From: Silanimonas sp.
GTDB taxonomy: Bacteria > Pseudomonadota > Gammaproteobacteria > Xanthomonadales > Xanthomonadaceae
Reading direction: 5' to 3'
DNA length: 64,000 nt
Assembly: GCA_018334015.1 (NCBI GenBank)
Contig: JAGXTI010000009.1
Location: 1 to 64,000 of the forward strand
Part shown: positions 22,742 to 31,132 of the stretch, one piece after another
Position numbering within the stretch: the first letter of the stretch is position 1
Layout of the letters: each line of letters begins with the position of its first letter
Made by a program: the position numbers and the translations under genes
Notes under the pieces: generated by a model
What the model was told of the DNA's origin: nothing
The model's database searches: none
What the model saw: the letters and a program-made list of their open reading frames with translations, nothing else

Positions 22742-23431
22742 TCACTCGCCCGCGGCGCGGGCGAGGTCGAGGTCGTTGAACTGCTTCCAGCGGTTCATCA
22801 CCGCGCAGAACAGCTGCGCCGTGCGCTCGGCGTCGTAGACCGCCGAATGCGCCTCGTTGCTGTCCCAGGGCAGGCCGGCGGCCTGGCAGGCCTTCGCCAG
22901 CACGGTCTGCCCGTAGGCCAGTGCGGCCAGCGTCACCGTGTCCATCGTGCTGAACGGGTGGAAAGGGCTGCGCTTGTGGCCGACGCGGGCGATCGCGGCA
23001 TTGAGGAAGCCGAGGTCGAAATGCGCGTTGTGACCGAGCAGGATGGCGCGCTGGCAGCCGTTGCGTTTGGCCGCAGCGCGCACCGGCACGAAGATGCGGT
23101 CGAGTGCCAGCCGCTCGGGCTGGGCGTCACGGAACGGGTGGTCGAGCCGGATGCCGGTGATCTCCAGCGACTTGGGATCGATCTCGAGGCCGGCCGCCGG
23201 ATCGACGTGCACACTCGCCGTCTCGCCGGGGAACAGGAAGCCCTCCTCGTCCATTTCGATCGGCACGGCGGCGATCTCCAGCAGAGCGTGCCGGCTGGCA
23301 TCGAAACCGCCGGTCTCGACATCCACCGCCACCGGCAGGAAGCCGCGGAAGCGTGAGGCCATCGGTGCCGCGCCAGGGGCGGCGGGTGTGCCTCTCGGGC
23401 CCTGCTCGTCGATGTCCCGGTCGTCGATCAC
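22742..23431 (-). CDS. rnt: Ribonuclease T
   Basis: A 229-residue DEDDh exonuclease that trims 3' ends of tRNA and other stable RNAs. The catalytic residues are visible in [23 protein letters not shown] and [14 protein letters not shown]. The ATG at 23431 overlaps the phoU stop (ATGA), so I keep this start. An internal Met (23362) would give a 206-residue protein closer to the conserved core. Coupling of RNase T to phoU is unusual next to the enteric arrangement and probably only reflects shared transcription. Confidence 0.88.
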   Translation of the reverse strand: MIDDRDIDEQGPRGTPAAPGAAPMASRFRGFLPVAVDVETGGFDASRHALLEIAAVPIEMDEEGFLFPGETASVHVDPAAGLEIDPKSLEITGIRLDHPFRDAQPERLALDRIFVPVRAAAKRNGCQRAILLGHNAHFDLGFLNAAIARVGHKRSPFHPFSTMDTVTLAALAYGQTVLAKACQAAGLPWDSNEAHSAVYDAERTAQLFCAVMNRWKQFNDLDLARAAGE

Positions 23432-24126
23432 TCGCTGGTCTTGTCGGCTTTCGCGCGGGTGCCGCTCATCGCTTCGCCGTGGACCAGAAACCAGGTGTTC
23501 TCGGCGATGTTGGTGGCATGGTCACCGATGCGCTCGATGTTCTTGGCCATGAACAGCAGGTGCGTGCAGGGCGTGATCTGCTTCGGGTCTTCGGCCATGT
23601 AGGTGAGCAGCTCGCGGAACAGACTGGTGTAGGCGGCATCCAGCTCGGCATCGCGGTTGCGGACATTCTCCGAGCGTTCGGCATCGCGCATCCGGTAGGC
23701 GGAGAGTGCGTCGGCAAGCAGCTCGCTGGCCAGCCGGGCCAGGGCCGGCATGCCGCGGGCCGGGGCCACCGGCGCGCTCTGGTTCAGCACCATCGAGCGC
23801 TTGGCGACATTGGCCGCGTAGTCGCCGATCCGTTCGATGTCGGCGGCGATCCGCAGCGCGGCATAGACCTCGCGCAGGTCGCGGGCCATCGGCTGGCGCA
23901 GGGCCAGCACCCGCAGCACGTCGTCGGAGATGATCCGCTCCAGCTCGTCGATGGCGTCGTCGTTGATCACCACGCGCTCGGCGGCCTTGCTGTCACGGCG
24001 GTTGAGCACGTCGATGGCGGCCTGGATCTGGCCGATCGCCATTTCGCCCATGCGGGTGATCTCGCCGTTGATGCGTTCCAACTCATCGTCGAAGCTCTTG
24101 ACGATGTGTTCGTGTGGGGTGGCCAT
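23428..24126 (-). CDS. phoU: Phosphate transport system regulator PhoU
   Basis: A 232-residue helical protein that links the Pst transporter to the PhoR-type kinase and keeps the Pho regulon off when phosphate is plentiful. Two three-helix repeats are visible, each with its metal-binding signature: [16 protein letters not shown] and [18 protein letters not shown] chose the ATG at 24126 because AGGAG precedes it and [16 protein letters not shown] matches the family; the frame stays open much further upstream. It is the fifth gene of pstSCAB-phoU, 20 bp after pstB. Confidence 0.95.
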   Translation of the reverse strand: MATPHEHIVKSFDDELERINGEITRMGEMAIGQIQAAIDVLNRRDSKAAERVVINDDAIDELERIISDDVLRVLALRQPMARDLREVYAALRIAADIERIGDYAANVAKRSMVLNQSAPVAPARGMPALARLASELLADALSAYRMRDAERSENVRNRDAELDAAYTSLFRELLTYMAEDPKQITPCTHLLFMAKNIERIGDHATNIAENTWFLVHGEAMSGTRAKADKTSE

Positions 24127-24146
24127 GCGCTGCTCCTGTGCTGGGT

Positions 24147-24956
24147 TCAGCCGAAGCGGCCGGTGATGTAGTCCTCGGTCTGCTGCTTCGAGGGCTTGGT
24201 GAAGATCTGCTGGGTGGAGCCGTGCTCGACCATCTCGCCAAGGTACATGAAGGCGGTGTAGTCCGAGCAGCGGGCCGCCTGCTGCATGTTGTGGGTCACG
24301 ATCAGGATGGTGAACTGGCGCTTCAGCTCGGCGATCAGCTGCTCGATCTTGCCGGTGGCGATCGGGTCGAGCGCCGAGGTCGGTTCGTCGAACAGGATCA
24401 CCTCGGGCTTCAAGGCCACCGCGCGGGCGATGCACAGACGTTGCTGCTGGCCGCCGGAAAGACCGAGTGCGCTCTGCTTGAGCTTGTCCTTGACCTCGTC
24501 CCAGAGCGCTGCCTGGCGCAGCGCGCCCTCGACCCGCTCGTCCATCGCCGGCTTCTTCAGCCGCTCGTAGTGGCTGATGCCGTAGGCGACGTTGTCGTAG
24601 ATCGACATGGGGAAGGGCACCGGCTTCTGGAACACCATGCCGACCTTGCTGCGCAGGCGGTTGATCGGGTAGCGCGGGTCGAGCAGGTTCTGGCCGTCGA
24701 GGATGATCTCGCCCTCGGCACGCTGCTTCGGGTAGATCGCGTAGATCTTGTTGAAGATGCGCAGCAGGGTGGATTTGCCGCAGCCGGACGGACCGATCAG
24801 CGCGGTCACGCGCTTCTCGGGCACCACCATGTTGATGTCCTTGAGGGCCAGGAAATCGCCGTAGTAGAAATTGAGGTTGCGGGTCGTCAACTTGGCGGCG
24901 CTGGCCGGTTCCGACGTCATGGCGTTGGTGTGGACAGCGATCTGGACGTTAGTCAT
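24147..24956 (-). CDS. pstB: Phosphate ABC transporter ATP-binding protein
   Basis: A 269-residue ATPase that powers PstCA. It has the Walker [10 protein letters not shown], the Q-loop [19 protein letters not shown] typical of PstB, the signature LSGGQQQRL, Walker [14 protein letters not shown] and the switch THNMQQAAR. The first ATG (24956) overlaps the pstA stop by eight bases. A second in-frame ATG at 24920 would remove 12 residues and is equally plausible. Confidence 0.95.
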   Translation of the reverse strand: MTNVQIAVHTNAMTSEPASAAKLTTRNLNFYYGDFLALKDINMVVPEKRVTALIGPSGCGKSTLLRIFNKIYAIYPKQRAEGEIILDGQNLLDPRYPINRLRSKVGMVFQKPVPFPMSIYDNVAYGISHYERLKKPAMDERVEGALRQAALWDEVKDKLKQSALGLSGGQQQRLCIARAVALKPEVILFDEPTSALDPIATGKIEQLIAELKRQFTILIVTHNMQQAARCSDYTAFMYLGEMVEHGSTQQIFTKPSKQQTEDYITGRFG

Positions 24957-25908
24957 GGTTCATCTTCTTGCGCAGCAGGAGGAATCGGGCCAGCACGCTG
25001 ACCAGCAGGACGAAACAGGTGATGAGGAAGGCACCGGCCCAGGCCAGCAACTGCCAGTTCTCGAACGGGCTCATGGCGAACTGGTAGATGGTGACCGGCA
25101 GGTTGGCCATCGGCTCACCGAGGTCGATGTTCCAGAAGCTGTTGTTGAAGGCGGTGAACAGCAGCGGCGCGGTCTCGCCGGAGATGCGGGCGAGACCCAG
25201 CATCACGCCGGTGAGGATGCCGGACAAGGCGGCCCGGTAGAGCACCTTGCTGATGACCTTCCATTGCGGAACGCCGAGCGAGAGCGCGGCCTCGCGCATC
25301 TGGATCGGCACCAGACGCAGCATCTCGTCGGTGGTCCGCACCACCACCGGCAGCACGATGAAGCCGAGCGCCACCGCACCGGCGAAGCCGGAGAAGCCGG
25401 AGATGTCGATCAGCCAGTCGGCCATGCCCTCCAGCCAGCCGCCGGCCTGGCCGGCGGTGGTGTCCTGCAAGGCATTGCCAATCTGTCGCGGCATGCCGAT
25501 CAGCACCACGAACACGAACAGGCCGAGCACGATCGAGGGGGCCGAGAGCAGGATGTCGTTGACGAAACGGATCACCGCGCCGGTCTTGCTGTAGTTGGCG
25601 TACTCGGCGAGGTAGGTGCCGGCGGCGATACCGATCGGTGCCGCCATCAGCACTGCCATCGTGCACATCACGATACTGCCGACGATGGCGTTGAGCAGGC
25701 CGCCAACGCCGAGTGGCGCGCCGGGTGGCGGGGTCATCTCGGTGAACATCGCGAGGCTCAGGCCGTCGATGCCGCGATCCAGCGTGGTGAACAGGATCCA
25801 GCCGAGAAAAAACAGACCGACGATGGCGGCAACACCCGAGAGCACCAGGGCGAGGCTGTTGGTCAGGCGACGGCGGCGGTAAAGGCGTTCGCTGGCGACG
25901 GCGTCCAT
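24949..25908 (-). CDS. pstA: Phosphate ABC transporter permease PstA
   Basis: A 319-residue inner-membrane permease with about six helices. The cytoplasmic coupling loop has [25 protein letters not shown], the form seen in PstA. The segment GGIGLRISGE-like (here [20 protein letters not shown]) near the C terminus is typical of the family. Its start codon overlaps the pstC stop by one base, and its stop lies inside the pstB start region. Confidence 0.94.
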   Translation of the reverse strand: MDAVASERLYRRRRLTNSLALVLSGVAAIVGLFFLGWILFTTLDRGIDGLSLAMFTEMTPPPGAPLGVGGLLNAIVGSIVMCTMAVLMAAPIGIAAGTYLAEYANYSKTGAVIRFVNDILLSAPSIVLGLFVFVVLIGMPRQIGNALQDTTAGQAGGWLEGMADWLIDISGFSGFAGAVALGFIVLPVVVRTTDEMLRLVPIQMREAALSLGVPQWKVISKVLYRAALSGILTGVMLGLARISGETAPLLFTAFNNSFWNIDLGEPMANLPVTIYQFAMSPFENWQLLAWAGAFLITCFVLLVSVLARFLLLRKKMNHD

Positions 25909-26867
25909 CAGTTGCCCTCCCGGCGATGCAGGCTCATCAACATCAGCTTGGCGATGCTGAGCACCACGAAGGTGACCATGAACAGCACAAAGCCGAGCGC
26001 CAGGAGCGAGCTGCGGTGCAGGTCGGCGAAGGCCTCACCGAACTCGTTGGCGATGGTCGCGGCGATCGAACTGGAAGGTTCCAGCAGGTTGGCCAGCCGG
26101 TTGGCGTTACCGAGCACGAAGGTGACCGCCATGGTTTCGCCGAGCGCGCGGCCGAGGCCCAGAAAGATGCCGCCGATCACCGCCGAGCGGGTGTAGGGCA
26201 GGACGATGTTCCAGACCACCTCGAAAGTGGTCGAACCGAGCGCGTAGGCCGACTCCTTCAGCCGGTTGGGCACGGTGAGGAAGACCTCGCGCATCACCGA
26301 GGCGATGAACGGGATGATCATGATCGACAGCACGATGCCGGCGGTCAGCATGCCGATGCCGATTGGCGGCCCATCGAACCAGGGGCCGATGATCGGCCAT
26401 TGCGAAACGGTCTGGCTGAGGGTCGGGTAGACGTGTTCGGCGAGAAAGGGCACCAGGATGAACAGGCCCCACATGCCGTAGATGATCGAGGGGATGCCGG
26501 CCAGCAGTTCGATTGCGGTACCCACCGGATTGCGCAACCACGAAGGTGCCACTTCGGTGAGGAAGATGGCGATGCCGAAACTCACCGGAACGGCAATCAG
26601 CAAAGCGATGCCGGCGGTGATCAGGGTGCCGACGATCGGAGCCAGACCGCCGAACACCAGATTGCCCGGGTCCCAGTGGTCGGAGGTGAGGAAGCCGAAA
26701 CCGAAAGTGGCGAAGGCTTCGCGGCCGCCCCAGGCCATGGTCACGGCGGCGCCGACCAGTCCGATCAGGACGAAGAAGCCGGCAGCGGCGACGCTCCAGC
26801 GGAACATGCGGTCGGCGCGGGCGTCGCCGCGCGCGAGTCGGTCGAGGTGTTCGGCAGACACTGCCAT
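25908..26867 (-). CDS. pstC: Phosphate ABC transporter permease PstC
   Basis: A 319-residue permease partner of PstA with about six membrane helices. The coupling loop reads ESAYALGSTTFEVVWNIVLPYTRS, and GLGRALGETMAVTFVLGN is the PstC signature. It starts 66 bases after the pstS stop, and a strong intercistronic stem-loop lies in that gap. The ribosome-binding site is weak: AGGA is about 12 bases ahead. Confidence 0.94.
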   Translation of the reverse strand: MAVSAEHLDRLARGDARADRMFRWSVAAAGFFVLIGLVGAAVTMAWGGREAFATFGFGFLTSDHWDPGNLVFGGLAPIVGTLITAGIALLIAVPVSFGIAIFLTEVAPSWLRNPVGTAIELLAGIPSIIYGMWGLFILVPFLAEHVYPTLSQTVSQWPIIGPWFDGPPIGIGMLTAGIVLSIMIIPFIASVMREVFLTVPNRLKESAYALGSTTFEVVWNIVLPYTRSAVIGGIFLGLGRALGETMAVTFVLGNANRLANLLEPSSSIAATIANEFGEAFADLHRSSLLALGFVLFMVTFVVLSIAKLMLMSLHRREGN

Positions 26868-26897
26868 CGGAAAGTTCGGTCCTGGTGTGCGAGGAAA

Positions 26898-26925
26898 GCA
26901 CCGGCGCGCGGACGCCCGCCGGTGC
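26898..26925 (-). promoter_or_regulatory. Stem-loop between pstS and pstC
   Basis: A perfect 9-bp GC-rich stem (26898-26906 with 26917-26925) and a 10-base loop, without a U-tract. In pst operons such hairpins commonly stabilise the pstS message or reduce read-through, so that the binding protein outnumbers the permease. That role is inferred here. Confidence 0.6.
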
Positions 26926-26933
26926 CGTGGGGA

Positions 26934-28001
26934 TCAGAACGTGAAGTTCGCTTCCCAGTAAGTCTTGATCAGTGCCACCACGTCCTCGGGCAGCGGCACG
27001 TAGCCGAGTTCCTTGGCGCGGGCGTCGCCGTTCTCGTAGGCCCAGCGGAAGAAGTCGAGTGCGGCGCGGGCCCTGACCGGATCATTCGGCACCTTGCTCA
27101 CCAGGATGAAGTTGGTGGCGGCGATCGGCCAGGCCTCGGCACCCGGTGCGTTGGTGATCAGCAGGTGGAAGTCTTCGGCATTGGCCCAGTCGGCGCTGGC
27201 GGCGGCAGCTTGGAAGCTGGCGATGCTGGGTTCGACCCAGTAGCCGGTGGCGTTCTGCAGGCTGACCGTGGTCAGGTTGTTCAGCAGGGCGTAGGACAGC
27301 TCGACATAACCGATCGAGCCGGTGAGCTGCTGGGTGTAGGCGGCGACACCCTCGTTACCGCGGCCGCCGATGCCGGTCGGCCAGCGCACCGAGGTGGCGG
27401 CCGGGCCGACCGTCTCGGCCCAGGCCGGGCTGATCTGCCCAAGGTAGTGGACGAAATTGAAGGTGGTGCCCGAGCCGTCCGAGCGGTAGACCACCTTGAT
27501 CGCCGTTTCCGGCAGGGTAAGGCCGGGATTGATCGCGACGATCGCCGGATCGTTCCAGGTGGTGACGCGGCCGAGGTAGATCTCGGCCAGCAGCGGCCCG
27601 GTCAGGCGGAGCTGGTTCGGTGCGATGCCCTCGATGTTGACCACCGGCACCACGCCGCCGATCACCGAGGGGAACTGGCCGAGCCGAGCTTCGGCCAGCA
27701 CGTCCGGCGTCAGCGGGGCGTCGGTGGAACCGAAGTGGATGGTGCCGGCCTTGGCCTGGGCGATGCCGCCGCCAGAGCCGATCGACTGGTAGTTGACGCG
27801 ATTACCGGTGGCTTGGGCGTACTCGCTCGACCACTGCGAGATCAGCGGGAACACGAAGGAGGCCCCGGCGCCGGTCACGTCGATGCCGGCGGTCGGTGCC
27901 GGGGTGGTGCCAGCCGGGGTTTCGGCGGGCTGAGGACCGCAGGCGGCCAACAGGCCGGCGGTCCCGAGAATGAGGGTGCTGCGCAACAGGGTAGGGGTCA
28001 T
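26934..28001 (-). CDS. pstS: Phosphate-binding lipoprotein PstS
   Basis: A 355-residue periplasmic phosphate-binding protein, here a lipoprotein: the signal TLLRSTLILGTAGLLAAC has its lipobox Cys near residue 20. Phosphate-binding landmarks are GAGASFVFPLISQW at the N terminus, SIGSGGGIAQ, FGSTDAPL and the SDGSGTTFNF loop. A Thr/Pro/Ala-rich linker follows the lipobox. The ATG at 28001 has GGAG at 28009-28012. It is the first gene of the operon and is preceded by a Pho box and -10 box. Confidence 0.95.
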   Translation of the reverse strand: MTPTLLRSTLILGTAGLLAACGPQPAETPAGTTPAPTAGIDVTGAGASFVFPLISQWSSEYAQATGNRVNYQSIGSGGGIAQAKAGTIHFGSTDAPLTPDVLAEARLGQFPSVIGGVVPVVNIEGIAPNQLRLTGPLLAEIYLGRVTTWNDPAIVAINPGLTLPETAIKVVYRSDGSGTTFNFVHYLGQISPAWAETVGPAATSVRWPTGIGGRGNEGVAAYTQQLTGSIGYVELSYALLNNLTTVSLQNATGYWVEPSIASFQAAAASADWANAEDFHLLITNAPGAEAWPIAATNFILVSKVPNDPVRARAALDFFRWAYENGDARAKELGYVPLPEDVVALIKTYWEANFTF

Positions 28002-28054
28002 CGGGAAACTCCGGGTGTGCGAGGAAAGGTCAGTCAAGGCCGACAAGGCACGCG

Positions 28055-28088
28055 ATTATGTGTCAGGCCAATGACGAATCCATGACTT
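28055..28088 (-). promoter_or_regulatory. Pho box and -10 of the pstSCAB-phoU promoter
   Basis: On the minus strand an 18-base box (28088-28071) reads AAGTCAT-GGAT-TCGTCAT, two 7-mers resembling CTGTCAT with the standard 4-base gap. Ten bases later comes CATAAT (28060-28055), the exact spacing of PhoB-activated promoters. A third GTCAT-like repeat continues the 11-bp periodicity. This predicts PhoB-type control under phosphate limitation. No phoB/phoR pair of the classic type is certain in the window. Confidence 0.75.
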
Positions 28089-28276
28089 CGCCGCCGGTCG
28101 CCGGTTCTAGTGGGCGCTATCATCACCCGGATCGACTTTGTCATCGCCCATTCATCGGCCGCCGGGGCCCGGTTCATCGCCCCGGGACGACCGGTTCAGG
28201 CCCGGCCGGCTCTACTGGTCCCGCTTGGCCGGCCCGTCCGCCGTCCGGCACCCCTGAACCCTCTTTGGAGCTCTTC

Positions 28277-28843
28277 ATGATCCGTTCCCTGCTGCCGATC
28301 GCCCTGCTCGCCGCCACTCTGCCTGCCGCTGCCCGGACCGAGGCCCCGACCGTGGCCGTCTACAACGCCAACGTCACCGAAGCCGAGGTGCAGGCAGCGC
28401 AGACCGCCTGGTGCCAGGCCCTGGTGGCAATCAGTACCACCTACCGCGAACAGGGTCGCGAGGCCGCCCGCACGCTGGCCGGTCAGGTGCTCGATCAGGC
28501 CTACGGCTACAACCTTGGCCCGGTGCTGTTCAAGCCGACCGTCACCCAGGCCCCGCACACCTTCCGCACCACCCGCGCCGGTGCTCTGGCTTATTTTGTC
28601 GGCGGTGATCCGGCCTTCCCGCAGGACAACGGCTTCGCCCTGCAGGGCTGGACCGCCTGCGCCGTGCGCAACGTGGCGATCCACATCAATGGCGACACCG
28701 CCGCCACCATGGGCAACGTTTCGATCACCGGCCCCGGCGGCGCGGTCACCACCGTCGATAAGAGCTGGATCTTCAAGAAGACCGACGACGGCCAACTGCG
28801 CATCGTCCTGCACCATTCCTCGCTGCCGTTCACCGGCGGCTGA
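28277..28843 (+). CDS. Secreted NTF2/SnoaL-like protein (often mislabelled phosphoribosyl-AMP cyclohydrolase)
   Basis: A 188-residue protein with a signal peptide (MIRSLLPIALLAATLPAAA) and a compact domain. Landmarks are WCQALVAISTTYREQG, YGYNLGPVLFKPT, FRTTRAGALAYFVGGDPAFPQDNGFAL and a C-terminal LRIVLHHSSLPF. I recognise this pattern from proteins that databases often call phosphoribosyl-AMP cyclohydrolase, but it has none of the HisI metal-binding motifs. An alpha-beta NTF2-like fold is my inference. Function unknown. GGAG at 28267-28270 supports the ATG at 28277. It shares the intergenic region with pstS and precedes the kinase gene by 18 bp, so it may belong to the same transcript. Confidence 0.65.
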   Translation: MIRSLLPIALLAATLPAAARTEAPTVAVYNANVTEAEVQAAQTAWCQALVAISTTYREQGREAARTLAGQVLDQAYGYNLGPVLFKPTVTQAPHTFRTTRAGALAYFVGGDPAFPQDNGFALQGWTACAVRNVAIHINGDTAATMGNVSITGPGGAVTTVDKSWIFKKTDDGQLRIVLHHSSLPFTGG

Positions 28844-28861
28844 TGACGCAGGGAACGGGGC

Positions 28862-30424
28862 GTGGTCCGACACCGGCTGCTGGTGGTCTTTGCGCTGGTT
28901 GCGGCCCTCGCCCTGGCGCAATCGCTGTTCGTCTGGTGGGCGGCCGCTTCGGCCGCCCATCACGCCGAGCGCAGCGTGGTAGCGACCCGGATGCTCGCCG
29001 AGTACCTAGCGCTCTCCGCCAACAAACAGCGTCTCAAGGTCTGGTTCGCCCAGCGCATGCTGACCGGCGACGACGATCCGCAAGCACGCCAGCGGCTGGA
29101 ATCGGCCATGCAGGTGAGCGTGGCGGAACTGCGGCGACTGGCCCTCGCGCCGGGTGCGCCGCCTGGTGAAACCGCCGACATCGAACTGGTGGCCAGCAAC
29201 GTCGCCATGCTGCAGGCGGCGCTGGCGGCCTCGGAGCGGCCGCAGATCGGCCTCGCACCGGATCGGCAGTGGCGCACGGTGATGCGCGCTTTCGACGAGT
29301 TGGCCGGACGCGACATGCGCGAGCTGCTGGGCACCGCCGTGTCCCGCGTCGAAGCCGCCAGTCGCGCCGAGTCGGCAGCGCAGGCCGCCGTGCTTGCACG
29401 GGTGCGGCTCGCCAACCTGCTGCTGGCCGTGCTGGTGCTGCTGGTCGCCGGCCTCTCGGTGGCCTATTTCCTGCGCCGCATCGACCGCCCGGTGGCCCGC
29501 CTCGGGCAGTTGTCCGCCGCGCTCGCCGCCGGTGATTTCACCGCTCGCAGTGGCTTGACCGGCCAGGACGAATTCGCCCGCATCGGCAGCCTGCTCGATT
29601 CCATGGCCGCCCGCCTGACCGAGGCGCAGGCGCGCAGCCGCGGCCTGCAGGAACGGCTCGGTCTGCTGGTGTCCGAACGCACCCGGGCGGTGTCGCAGGC
29701 CTACCAGAGTGTGCTGGCGCTGGAGGCCGGAAGGCGGCAGTTCTTCGCCGAACTCAGCCATGAACTGCGCACGCCGGTCACGGTGATCCGTGGCGAAGCC
29801 GATCTCGCACTGCGTGCCCGTGCCGGCTGGCCGGAGTCGGCCGAGGCCCTGCAGCGGATCACCGCTGCCGCCGCCGAGCTGGGTGCCCGCGTGCAGGACC
29901 TGCTCGACGCGGCCCGCAGCGGCCGGGTCGGCTACGCTTTCCGGCTCGGGCCTCTCGCCCTGCCGGCCATGGTGCGGCCTGCCGTCGAGCAGATGCAGGT
30001 GCTCGCGCAGTGCCGCGGCGTCCATCTGGTCTTCGTCGAGCCGGCGGCTTCGCCGCGGGTCGAGGCCGACCCGGAACGCCTGCGGCAGGCTCTGGTCATC
30101 CTGCTCGACAACGCCCTGCGGCATTCGCCGGCCGGTGGCCGGGTGCAGGTGCTGATCGCCGCCGAAGGCGAGCACTGGGCGCTGCGGGTCGAGGACGAGG
30201 GCCCGGGCATGAGCGATGCGGCGATCGAGCAGACCTTGGAACCGCAGGCCTGGAGCATGCCGCGTGCGGCACGCGACGAGGGTGGCCTCGGTGTCGGTCT
30301 TTTGATCGCCCAGCGCATCCTCGAAGCCCACCGCGGCTCGCTCGACCTGGTGCGGCGGCCCGAGGGCGGGCTGCGCGCCAGCCTGCTGCTGCAGGCCCTG
30401 CCCGAAGGAGCACGCGAGTCATGA
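28862..30424 (+). CDS. Membrane sensor histidine kinase
   Basis: A 520-residue kinase with a first membrane helix at about residues 6-25, a helical periplasmic region of about 150 residues, and a second helix (LLLAVLVLLVAGLSVAYF). A HAMP domain and a short coiled coil follow, then the H box FAELSHELRTPVTVI, N box LLDNALRHSP, and G boxes DEGPGMSD and GGLGVGLLIAQRI. The periplasmic part has no domain I recognise, so the signal is unknown. GTG start at 28862, 18 bp after the NTF2-like gene. The stop overlaps the response regulator start (ATGA), so the pair is coupled. Its place between pst and a phosphate-type porin suggests an envelope or phosphate signal. Confidence 0.88.
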   Translation: MVRHRLLVVFALVAALALAQSLFVWWAAASAAHHAERSVVATRMLAEYLALSANKQRLKVWFAQRMLTGDDDPQARQRLESAMQVSVAELRRLALAPGAPPGETADIELVASNVAMLQAALAASERPQIGLAPDRQWRTVMRAFDELAGRDMRELLGTAVSRVEAASRAESAAQAAVLARVRLANLLLAVLVLLVAGLSVAYFLRRIDRPVARLGQLSAALAAGDFTARSGLTGQDEFARIGSLLDSMAARLTEAQARSRGLQERLGLLVSERTRAVSQAYQSVLALEAGRRQFFAELSHELRTPVTVIRGEADLALRARAGWPESAEALQRITAAAAELGARVQDLLDAARSGRVGYAFRLGPLALPAMVRPAVEQMQVLAQCRGVHLVFVEPAASPRVEADPERLRQALVILLDNALRHSPAGGRVQVLIAAEGEHWALRVEDEGPGMSDAAIEQTLEPQAWSMPRAARDEGGLGVGLLIAQRILEAHRGSLDLVRRPEGGLRASLLLQALPEGARES

Positions 30425-31107
30425 GGGTGCTGGTGGTGGAGGACGATCCACGGGTGGCCGATTTCCTGCAGCGTGGGCTGCGTGCCGAAGGCTACGCGCC
30501 CTCGCGGGTGGCCTCGGCCGAGGAAGCGCTGCCGCTGGTCCGCCGCGGTGGTTTCGAGCTCGCCCTGCTCGACGTCATGCTGCCCGGGCAATCGGGCATG
30601 GCGCTCTGCCAGCAGATCCGCGCCGAGTGCATCCCGCTGCCGATCCTGATGCTGACCGCCATGGGCAGCGTGCAGGATCGCGTGGCCGGTTTGCGCTGCG
30701 GTGCCGACGACTACCTGACCAAACCCTTCGCCTTCGACGAATTGCTGGCACGCATCGAAGCCCTGCTGCGCCGACCACCGCAACGGGTCGAACGCGAGGT
30801 CGAACTGCGGGTCGCGGGGCTGGTCTTCCATCGTGACCGGATGGCGGTCAGTCGCGATGGCCTGCCGCTGGTGTTGACTGCCCGCGAACTGGCCCTGCTG
30901 GAACTGCTGATGAGTGCGCCCGGCCGCTTGTTCAGCCGTGAGCGTATCCTTTCCAACGTCTGGGGCCTGGACAGCGACCCGCTCACCAACGTCGTCGATG
31001 TCTACATCCGTCGCCTGCGTGCGAAACTGGACGGGCCCGGCCGGCCGTCCTGGATCACCACCCTGCGTGGGCTGGGCTACCGGCTCGACGCGCCACCCAC
31101 CGACTAG
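30421..31107 (+). CDS. OmpR/PhoB-family response regulator
   Basis: A 228-residue two-domain regulator. The receiver has the acidic pair EDD at 7-9, the phosphoacceptor Asp51 in LALLDVMLPG, the switch Thr in LMLTAMG and the Lys in DDYLTKPF. The winged-helix domain ends with VVDVYIRRLRAKLD and TLRGLGYRL. It overlaps the cognate kinase gene by four bases. The nearest likely target is the porin gene that starts 26 bases downstream. It is not obviously PhoB itself: in known phoB-phoR pairs the regulator gene comes first, whereas here the kinase does. Confidence 0.9.
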   Translation: MRVLVVEDDPRVADFLQRGLRAEGYAPSRVASAEEALPLVRRGGFELALLDVMLPGQSGMALCQQIRAECIPLPILMLTAMGSVQDRVAGLRCGADDYLTKPFAFDELLARIEALLRRPPQRVEREVELRVAGLVFHRDRMAVSRDGLPLVLTARELALLELLMSAPGRLFSRERILSNVWGLDSDPLTNVVDVYIRRLRAKLDGPGRPSWITTLRGLGYRLDAPPTD

Positions 31108-31132
31108 AACCCCCGATCAACCTGGAACCTCG

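Noticed and set aside
28138-28155. A plus-strand Pho-box-like sequence before the NTF2-like gene
   Set aside because: TTGTCAT-CGCC-CATTCAT fits the spacing, but no -10 box follows at the right distance and the second half is a weak match.
28277-28843. Annotation of the NTF2-like protein as phosphoribosyl-AMP cyclohydrolase
   Set aside because: It is exported and lacks the HisI zinc and magnesium ligand motifs. The name appears to be a propagated error.
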